From: Tulasnella sp. 424
Taxonomy: Eukaryota > Basidiomycota > Agaricomycetes > Cantharellales > Tulasnellaceae
Direction: 5' to 3'
Length of the DNA: 64,000 nucleotides
Assembly: GCA_019633425.1 (NCBI GenBank)
Contig: WSUB01000019.1
Location: 186,001-250,000 of the forward strand
Numbering within the stretch: the first letter of the stretch is position 1; the number at the start of each line of letters is the position of its first letter. A program made the translations under genes and the position numbers. This document shows positions 55,977 through 64,000 of the stretch, in pieces. Under the pieces are notes generated by a model. It searched no databases. It saw only the letters and a program-made list of their open reading frames with translations, and was not told the DNA's origin.

Positions 55977-58177
55977 CTAGACGGCAGGAGCATCTGCGAC
56001 GATGCCTCGGAGACGCTTTCCAAGACGGCGAGCGGCATAGAGAAGCGTGATGGCATCGATTGGAGCTTGAACGAGGAGAGTCCAGCGCGAGACTGTGTGG
56101 AACCACGGATTCGGATGGTTCGTGCTCAGAGTGTGGGCGACACGAACGAGTCCAACGGTGGAGATGAGCATGTACTGTAACAAGATGGAGGAAAATAGAT
56201 TCAGCGAAGAGTCCAACAACATCGAAGATGGATGACATACCGAGAGCGGGAAAATGAGAAACACGGGCGCGATTTGCTGTGCAGTTCTTCGAGCTGGAGC
56301 GTAGTCATAAGCAGGTCCATCGTTACCTGAAGAATTCCTAGCAGAGCGGTAGTTGGAGGATCCAACGTCTTGATTTGTTGCGGCGTTAGCAGCGGCCCAC
56401 GCAGAGCTCGGAGTTCTCGTAGAGAGTGGGGGGTACATTACTCGAGCCGGTCCGCTCTGAGAAGGAGTCATACCGCCAATGTTCGGAGACGGGCTACGGG
56501 AGGGGTAAGATTCTGAGCGGGAGTGAGATTGATTGGCGTGATTGGGTATGTTGAGCAGGTCCGTGCCAGGAGCGGTCCGTTGTCGGATGCGAGATCCAGC
56601 GCTAAAGTTGGGAGGTTCGTCCATTGCGACGGAATGCGAGACGCCCGACGAAGATGCGACAAGTTCAGGCACTTGAGATGATCTTGGGGACATCGTAACT
56701 CGACGCTGTTGAGGGGTTGTAAATCCTGGAGTGGGATCGCCAATGTTCCAGCCAGTCCAGCCGAGGAAAGAGCTCGAGATGCGGTTCATGAGCGAGCCTG
56801 TGGCGGACATGGGTCGAGTACTGTGTTCACGCGTAAGTGGGGCACCACTGCTAGCGGACGTCCCTTGGCTCAATCCCGTGTCGGTGCTCATAGCTTGGCT
56901 GGCGTCGTGATCAAGGTTAGTCGCCTCAGTACCAATGGTGGACGCGCTCCAGCGAGAAACAGTAATGAAACCGTCTCTCATGCGTTCGCTTATCCTTATA
57001 TTCTCTATATTATGTCGTCGTTCGGGTTCAATAGGGCCTAGAGAAGGGGTACTTGGTGTTGGCAGGCGACCGACCGGGTATGGTGTACCTCGAGGTTCGG
57101 GGGTCGGTTCTGATGGATCTAGGACCATGGCAACGCGAAACACTGTATTTCGGCGACGACTTCGTGGTCTGCCTGTGCTTGTCGTTGCGCCACTCTGGGA
57201 GCTTGGATCGGGTGTCAATTGGATGGGCTGCTCGAGAATGGCAGGTCGAGGTCGTCGAATATAACAAAACGTTAGGATGTAGTAGGAGCTGATGACAATG
57301 CAGACCAAGAGCCGAGGACCAAATACTGAGAGTTCGTTCCATATCTTTCTGCTTCGAGAGTGCTAATGGATGAACGTTGAGCACCAAGGGGCGGCGAGAA
57401 GTCAGAAACCTACGCTGTAACAGAAGCCTGGGGATGTTTGGTCGGAGTAAGGAATGCTTCAAGTTGCTTGCAGGAAATCACACGTACCTCCAATGTAGTC
57501 AGTCCCGTACAGCCCAGCTTGGAGGACCGAGAAGAATACGGCTAAAGTGTAGAGCAGCGGCGGGATATACCTCCAGTTTTGTTCGATGTTTTGAGTAATG
57601 ATAGAAAGAGGGTCAACGATAATGCAGTAGGTCACCCAGGCGAGCGTCACGGTCCAGAGATACTCGCTCCACTGCCACAGCTGCACGACGACGGCTAAGA
57701 ATTGGCATAAGAGAGTCCCGCTCCTCGGGTGAGCACCCGCAAGAGCGAATAGCAGCAGAAACACGAGAGTAAGTCTGAGTGGGAACGGTTAGCCGCGAAT
57801 GGCAAAAGTGCAAGGCCAAAAAGAACTTACGCTGCAAAAAAGTGAGCCACGAAAAGACCGAAGAGCATCTTCATCCTGAGATTATTTCTTTCACTCGGAG
57901 GAGCTGTTAGGTATACGGACATCACGACAGCTGAGGATACTACGCTGGTGAGAGAAAGGAGAAGAGAGACAATGTTTCCGGTTCTGCCGACGGTGCTGTC
58001 GTCTGGAATGATTCCGTAGGCGGCGTAAAAGTCGTTGACGGGTGATAACGTTGTCTGCTCGTTCTCGTCTCTTGTGGACAGTTCCATGGTCATACCTATA
58101 AACGGGATGATGGCGGCGAGCAGCTGTGATACGAAGGGCATCCTGCCTAGACTTGAAGGGTGGACGATGAAAGTCAA
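55977..58177 (-). CDS. seven-helix receptor, cAMP/glucose-receptor-like
   Basis: Exons 58177-57831, 57774-57488, 57427-57414 (14 nt), 57362-56241 and 56174-55977 join to 655 residues. Hydrophobic helices are IVSLLLSLTSVVSSAVVMSVY, MLFGLFVAHFFAALTLVFLLL, LCQFLAVVVQLWQWSEYLWTV, YIPPLLYTLAVFFSVLQAG, RLLVCIVISSYYILTFCYI, VFLIFPLSYMLISTVGLVR and TLLVQAPIDAITLLYAA. The Cys of helix 3 and a Cys in the second outer loop (GGFCYS) could pair. About 310 Ser/Pro/Thr-rich residues form the third cytoplasmic loop, as in fungal Git3/Gpr1-type receptors. The ligand is unknown and the class is inferred from topology. ATG 58096 or 58090 are alternative starts. It is divergent from the PKA-like kinase. Confidence 0.75.
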
Positions 58178-59625
58178 GATGGGAAGGGCAAACCGCGTCT
58201 GATATCACGTGTCGAACAAACAATCTTATGTCATCGCTGATCATCGCACTTCTCGAGGCTGACGAGTCTAAATGAGCATAGCTGCACGATCTCTACTCTA
58301 TCCATCTTCTTGAATGATCACCCTCACCACGTTCCACTGATGTTTAAAGAAGCTACACACTCTCCGAAGCCGGTTGCAGTCATAAAATCTAACCTTATAT
58401 GGTCATTTTACGTCTATCCGGAGAACGACCTTTTTGGAGGGTTTCGAGGGCTTCCTCTATTACACTATTGGGCGATGGTCGCCGAGATACCCGATATGGG
58501 ATTGCATTTCGAGGGCATGTCTCAAAAACAAGATCCGTTTGCTCTTAGATTTTACTTCTTTGCATTGGACAAGAGCCGTGCAAGTGATCAGCTATCCTCG
58601 CAGAGCAGGCGCGGTCTTTCGAGAGCAACACACAAAGCAGCCACATTTGAGGCTTGCAAGCTGGAGCCTGACGATCACGAAGCGCAAGAACAGGAGGCTC
58701 TCGCCACCTAGCCCCTTGAGCCTGCTTCCTGCGCCAAAGGGTGCTTCTCACATCGGTTGCGGCGGCTTCTACCGCGGTGAGGCCGTTGGCGGTCCATCAT
58801 CCGCCACACCCACCCACAAATGGTTGCGTCGATACGTGGGTCTCATGCCCGAGCTTCTTTCCGCATAAGTACCCCCTTCCGGAGAGAATTTGACTTGTGC
58901 CGAAGCTTGGCTGAACTCCGGGCAATAAATGAACAATTTGCATCTCATTTGGGCCGACCCATACCGTATAAGGCTATATGAGTGTTGGCGGGAACGTTAA
59001 CTGCCACCGATCTGCACGGGACGGCTGACCCGAAGGAACTTTACACGTCCACGTATACGCCGTGTATCTTTGTCATTCACACTCTGTTTACAGCGGCCAG
59101 CGTTCGTTTTTGGCCATCAACCCTCACACATTTACCACCTCTCTCAGAGCTGCCCCTCCTTTTTTCTGGATAGGTTTCTGCGAGCCGCAGCTATATGCTT
59201 CTTAAAAGAACTCACCTCCATCGAAGGAAGGATCTGCAGGATTAAGAGGCATCTCCTTTGCTCCTCACGAACTGCTTTATTGCTCTGACGACGCATGTAG
59301 AGCGCTTATGGTTTTATTGCAAAGAAGCAGGCGATGTACACTTGCCCCCTCCGTCCACATCCCGCGCGTCACATATATTACCATCCGCAAGACTTGGCTA
59401 CAAGCCTTCGCACATCATTAGAGCCGCTCCCTCAACTTTTTTCCCCTTGCACTTGTTTCCGGTGAACCGTACTCCGGCCTAAACTCCGTTTCCCGCGGCT
59501 CCATTTCCTCTCTGGTGATAATCGCCATCCCTTTATTCCCCCTCGTCGTCACTTCTCGAGCGAAACCCACTCAACCCAGTCAGAAATTCTCATCGCCAGT
59601 CCCCCCTCGCTCATCCCAGCTCACA
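58178..59625. promoter_or_regulatory. divergent intergenic of receptor and PKA-like kinase
   Basis: No gene is seen in these 1.4 kb. Five CCCCT pentamers, the core of fungal stress elements, occur on the plus strand near 58873, 59053+100, 59346, 59539 and 59603; in a pyrimidine-rich flank this can be chance. The last 130 bp before the kinase start are strongly C/T-rich. Confidence 0.35.
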
Positions 59626-61169
59626 ATGGACTTCCAGATCCTCAAATACCAAAACTCTGAGCCAAATCCTGCGGCTTCATACCCTTCACCTCGAACAGAG
59701 TCTCAGAGCAGTCCAACCCCGTCCTCTCCCATCTACGAGCAGTCGCGCCAGGTCCAGGCACCACAGTCGCTTGACCCGTTGTCGACTGGCACGGAGTACA
59801 TGGATCCAATGCGAGCCAAAGTAACCGACGACGATCTCGAACGCTTGGAGGGTGATGCCAGAGACCACGACGCAGTGTTGAAACCCAGGAAAGCTCCCCC
59901 ACTGCCCGAGGAGCACATCTACGTCCACGACCCACAATTCCCACTCAACCTGACCGACTTTGAAGTGATGGAGACACTCGGTACGTGAACCCATCCTCAA
60001 TCTTGTGTTTTTGTTCCCGTCAGTCCTGATTTGAACGCATTGGCCCACCCACCACCTCCTGCCTCATCGCCTCAACAGGGACCGGCACGTTCGGGCGTGT
60101 CTTGTTGGTACGACTGCGCTCCACATCGCCCCATGCCCAACCAGGGGTGCAACAACACTTCGCGATGAAGGTTCTGCGCAAAACCGAGGTAGTTCGGCTA
60201 CGACAGGTCACTCACGTCCAGGCGGAGCGATTCATCCTCTCGCGTATCCAACATCCCTTCATCGTCGACCTGTACGCGACGTTTAGCGACCCGTTCAACG
60301 TGTACATGCTCCTTTCCTACGTGCCTGGGGGCGAGCTGTTTTCTCACCTCCGGCGCGCTGGGCGATTTACGCCGGACGTCACGCGCTTCTACCTGGCAGG
60401 CATCGTCCTGGCCCTCCGCTACCTGCACAGCTACAACATCATCTACCGCGACCTCAAACCCGAGAACCTCCTATTGGACCACCGAGGATACTTGCGCATT
60501 GCCGATTTCGGCTTCAGCAAGATCGTGGATGACCGAACATGGACGTTGTGCGGGACCCCGGAGTACCTCGCGCCGGAGATTATCCAGTCCAGTGGACATG
60601 GCAAAGCCGTCGACTGGTGGGCTTGCGGTATCCTGACGTACGAAATGCTCGTGGGCTATCCCCCTTTCTTCGACGACAACCCATTCGGGATCTACGAGAA
60701 GATTCTCAGGGGCAAGATTCACTGGCCGAAGGAAATGGATCACCGAAGCAAAGAATTGATCAAAGGCTTCCTCAATCCGGACCGCAGCAAGAGATTAGGC
60801 AATTTGAGAGGCGGGGCCGATGATGTCTTGATCCATGATTGGTTCAGGGGTGTTGATTGGACTGCACTCGAACGAGGGGAGATCAGGGTATGTGTTTCGT
60901 CTTCTTCCTTTTGTTCTAACCTTGTTTCGTGCGCTGTCAAATCATGCCTTCCACACGTTGCTGACGGATTTTCCATGTTGTGGCCCATTCATTCCATCCT
61001 CCCCCTCCAGGCGCCACTTATTCCGGTCGTAACGTCATCTGCCGATACTCGGAATTTCACCAACCTGCCGTTACCCGACCCCTCGGACCTTCCTGGTTTG
61101 ATTCCGTCTCTTGCGGGCCGCCTTCACGAAATTCCGGATTCGACTGGCGATCTCTTTGCAAATTTCTAA
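59626..61169 (+). CDS. PKA-type AGC protein kinase, catalytic subunit
   Basis: cAMP-dependent protein kinase type catalytic subunit; phosphorylates Ser/Thr in R-R-x-S/T contexts. Exons 59626-59980, 60079-60887 and 61011-61169 give 440 residues. The first 110 are Ser/Pro-rich. The Gly loop is GTGTFGRV (about 119-126), the Lys FAMKVL, the catalytic loop YRDLKPENLLL, then DFGFSK, the activation loop TWTLCGTPEYLAPEI with its phosphorylatable Thr, and DWWACGILTYEM. The family-typical C-tail is present (WFRGVDW, then a final hydrophobic DSTGDLFANF). The F-x-x-F end expected in PKA is changed to L-F-A-N-F. Fungal Tpk-like; regulatory subunit not in this window. Confidence 0.93.
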
Positions 61170-61634
61170 ATTTCCGAATGCACAAAGCCTCTGTCAAAAA
61201 GCAATATTAGTCCCCACTGACCGTACGCAACTGCAGGGCAGTTTCAGGTTCTGTAATCTCGCACAGGCACATCTCATCCCCTCATTCGTTCCTGTAATAC
61301 CCTAACAAGAAAACGTCGTCCTATCCAAACCGTGTCTTCCATACCGCTCTCGAATACTGTCTCCCTTTTGTTTATTGTCAGCTCGCTTCCTGTCCAAGTA
61401 GCACACTCCCCGAACCTGCTCATCTAAAACTTTGTTGTTTCCTTGTTGCTGTACATTCGAACTTTTGTTTTAGTGTTGTCATTACACCCATGCTGTGCAA
61501 GCAGCTGTGCGAATGCGATAATCTATCTTCTACAGGATGACGTCGTTATAGATACAGAGTAGGTGTCAGAAGACCCAAAGGGGAAAGCGGAGGAGAAGGG
61601 ATAGCCTGTGCGACTGGAGGGAAGGAAGGTGCCA
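61170..61634. other. intergenic between convergent genes
   Basis: 3' flanks of the kinase and ZUP1 genes. T-rich runs suit polyadenylation regions; nothing else seen. Confidence 0.5.
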
Positions 61635-63835
61635 TCACACGACGACACGATCACTTGTCACGGTCATCCTATCCCGTTTCTGTTGATCATTCAATGGGTC
61701 TGTAAGTGGAAAGTAGAGAATCTGATACTCTCCATGCCGGCTTCGGGTTCCATCATGTGTCAGAACCAGGTTCTAAACCGAGTTCGAACCAGATCTTACC
61801 TGAGTTGGCCTAGATCCACTCTGAAGACGCTCAACGTTCTCCAAGGATCGAGATCTTCTTCTTCCGCATACTGCGGCGTTTTTCTAAGGCGTGTGGGCGA
61901 GCGTGACTTGTCCTTTCTTGGCTGCCGGGAGTTAACTGGGAAGCCCTGCCTGTCGACCTCCAAGAGGTCATCTGGGCGTCCACCTCCTCGGGTTCTCTTT
62001 GCAAAGAACCCCCTCTCACCCTCCATATCGGAGTCAGAGTCGATGATGATGGGATCTTCCGACAGAGCTGATTCTTGGGGTCCTTTAGGAGGGCTGTCCT
62101 GATTACTTTTGCCAAACGGACGCTTTAGTGCCGGCAAGTGCGATTTTGAGGGATTGCGATGGAAAAAGCTTGTTATGAGTTTTATAGACTTGATACTCCT
62201 CGTGTCGTCACTGGTTTTCGTACTCGGAGGCCGACGCGACGGCGGACTGGGCGGGGTTGGAGGGGGCTTAAATGGGAAGGAAGGTGACGTGGAGGGGCCT
62301 GCGGTGTTCTGTTCTTGGGCAGGCGCCAATTTTCTAGAGGATTTACTAGGTGACGGTGTAAACGCTGGGGTAGCGGTCCTCTGCTTTTTCGAGCGGCTAT
62401 GAGACGCGAGAGCAGCCTTCCGCAAAGGCTCTTTGATTGACCTGAGACGTAAGATGTCAGCATCCGGTATTTGGAACAGCAATATCCTCCATCTCACCTG
62501 GCAGGGTCAAAAATCAGTAGATTTGTGACACCATACTTGGTCAGCTCATAACCAACGATCGTTCTTGAATGCCCGTTATGTTGAAGGACGATGGGCATAT
62601 GGTTTGACATGATTATTTGAGGTCCGTGGCGCTCTTCTTGACTTGAAGCCTGACTCGCGGATGGTGGGGGAGCTTGGGACGGAGAGGAGGAGGAACTGGA
62701 GAAATACTCCACAACCCAGTGGATGAGTGCCGCAGCAGTATCTTGATTTCGGCTGTACTTTGACCTCGGGAAATCCACTAGTTCGCACCTGAAGCATCGG
62801 GTTAAGTCAATCTGACCGTTGTTACTGCGACGAGGAAGATGGTCCCTACGGTATCCCCTTCCATGTCATCGCGACATAGATCTCCCCGGTTCCGATCCAC
62901 TTTGTCGTCCCCACCAAACGATGCTTCAACTGTTGAGCTCCGATAGAGTCATATCCTTCCTTCCACGCGCTCTCTATCCATTTCTGGAGATTACGGATGC
63001 CTGGAGGGCACCGAGGATCACTCTCAAGCATGGCGAAGTAAGACGCTTGATATGGTTGCGTTGTCAGGGCGGTTGCAGCCATCATGAAGTTGCGGTATCC
63101 ACATGTCCATGTCTTGTCGACTGCAAGGGGTGCTTAGACAAGCTATCGCTCCAAGGTCTAGACTCCTTCGCTCACCAAATTGCCCAGAGATATGGGTCAC
63201 ACCTTCGAAGCACAAGACAGCGCGCCGAGTGGAGCTTTTGGGATGCATAAGCAGCCTTTTTATCACAGGGATGAGACCTGGCAGGAATTCCATGCAAGCA
63301 GGCAGAGATCAGTTATCCGGGCGTGCGGAAAGTGGTATGGAGCTCGCGCGCTAACCTGGTGTAAAGTTCTTTGGCGGTGTTCCATCCATGAACGGATGCC
63401 AGTAAACGTCATGAGCAAGGACTATTGGGGAGTGAAATGGCATTGATGGACCGCCTTTGCCTGGTTCCTTCGCTGCGTCAATCCAAGGGAGGTCTTTCAG
63501 GGGTTGCACAGCGGATCCATTATTAGCAATGCCTCGTCACCTCGGCTCCCGCCACCTGTCAAGGTGGTGTACCACGCATCGGTACGCTTTGGGTCCAGCG
63601 ACGCTGTTGCAGGCGGCGTTCGCTGGTGTTGTTCCTGTTCTACAGCAAAGTGGACATCGTAGTGGACAGAGCGCTCATGTTCAGTCAAGTGGTCGAGGTT
63701 GGAATAACAGATTTGGCAGGATACTGATTCGGGATGCTGAGAGTAGAGATATTCGACTTCAGGACTTCGTCTTGTTGACATCCAACTCAACGCAAGAGGA
63801 GGAGAGCGGTGGGCAGTTGAGAGTGCAATGAACAA
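61635..63835 (-). CDS. ZUP1: ZUP1/ZUFSP-type C78 deubiquitinase
   Basis: A C78-family cysteine protease; the human protein cleaves K63-linked ubiquitin chains at DNA damage sites. Exons are 63835-63541, 63493-63356, 63277-63176, 63120-62850, 62788-62498, 62441-61800 and 61740-61635 (614 residues; 596 from ATG 63781, MSTRRSPEVEY, which I find likelier). A ubiquitin-binding C2H2 finger lies at the N-terminus (CQICYSNLDHLTEHE, then RSVHYDVH). The protease core shows FTPGLIPVIKRLLM, catalytic Cys in TWTCGYRNFMMA, the motif TGEIYVAMTWKGIPCEL, catalytic His in QHNGHSRTIVGYE and Asp in LLIFDPA. A 190-residue low-complexity insert follows before the last strand QILYFPLTDPL. Intron 63494-63540 is 47 nt. 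Confidence 0.92.
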
Positions 63836-64000
63836 GTGGAGAAGGGAGGAGGCGGCGAATCGCTGAGAAAGAAGACGCCGCGTTTCTCATAGCACAAGTG
63901 CCGCCCGTCTGACGAGGTTCTGCAGACAACTACCACCGTCTCCCCGGGAGCTGCTCTCCCGCTGCCGCTCCTCTAACCACTCAAAGACACCTCAGTTTTC

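Noticed and set aside
58310..58868. Overlapping 133- and 144-codon plus frames upstream of the kinase
   Set aside because: They overlap each other, have no domain, and lie in the divergent promoter region.

Overview
The window is nuclear DNA of a filamentous basidiomycete, most likely an Agaricomycete. The evidence is dense housekeeping genes on both strands, each broken by several 47-80 nt GT-AG introns with CTNAC-type branch sites, conserved eukaryotic proteins, F-box proteins of the mushroom type, and 5' flanks rich in C/T tracts. There are no operons, CRISPR arrays, rRNA or tRNA genes that I can see. I called genes by translating each exon and checking that the splice phases join. Exon coordinates are given in each entry.

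Layout. 1-12.7 kb: 3' part of an OGFOD1/Tpa1 prolyl hydroxylase, a C2H2 zinc-finger protein, a very large Pro/Ser-rich disordered protein, an NDUFAF5-type complex I assembly methyltransferase, tRNA m1G9 methyltransferase TRM10, acyl-protein thioesterase 1, and a short-chain dehydrogenase with an Ala/Pro-rich tail. 13.4-28.4 kb: an inverted duplication of about 4 kb. Each arm holds a convergent pair, an F-box gene and a gene for a PD-(D/E)XK-like protein. Between the arms lie mitochondrial ribosomal protein bL34m, dynein light intermediate chain and GTP cyclohydrolase II. Of the four duplicated genes, the right F-box gene is clearly intact, the left F-box gene has a one-base deletion, the right PD-(D/E)XK-like gene is badly decayed and the left one is probably intact. 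28.8-42.4 kb: a USP10/Ubp-type deubiquitinase, RLP24, the mRNA export factor GLE1, and the 2162-residue NADH-type glutamate synthase GLT1. 42.4-46.3 kb: a gene-poor stretch with short tandem repeats and one orphan open frame. 46.3-64 kb: LST8 (TOR complex), a possible LSm-like small gene with micro-exons, ALKBH7, cytochrome c oxidase subunit IV/Cox5, a seven-knuckle CCHC protein (Gis2/CNBP), a seven-helix receptor with a long third cytoplasmic loop, a PKA-type catalytic kinase divergent from it, and a ZUP1/ZUFSP deubiquitinase.

How they work together. Most are independent core genes (respiratory chain assembly and subunits, tRNA and ribosome maturation, mRNA export, nitrogen assimilation, riboflavin, ubiquitin removal). 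The receptor and the PKA-like kinase share one divergent 1.4 kb intergenic region and could belong to one nutrient/cAMP signalling route. LST8 is a second nutrient-signalling component nearby. The most unusual part is the inverted F-box/nuclease-like pair and the repeated use of very small exons (7-41 nt) that carry motif residues.
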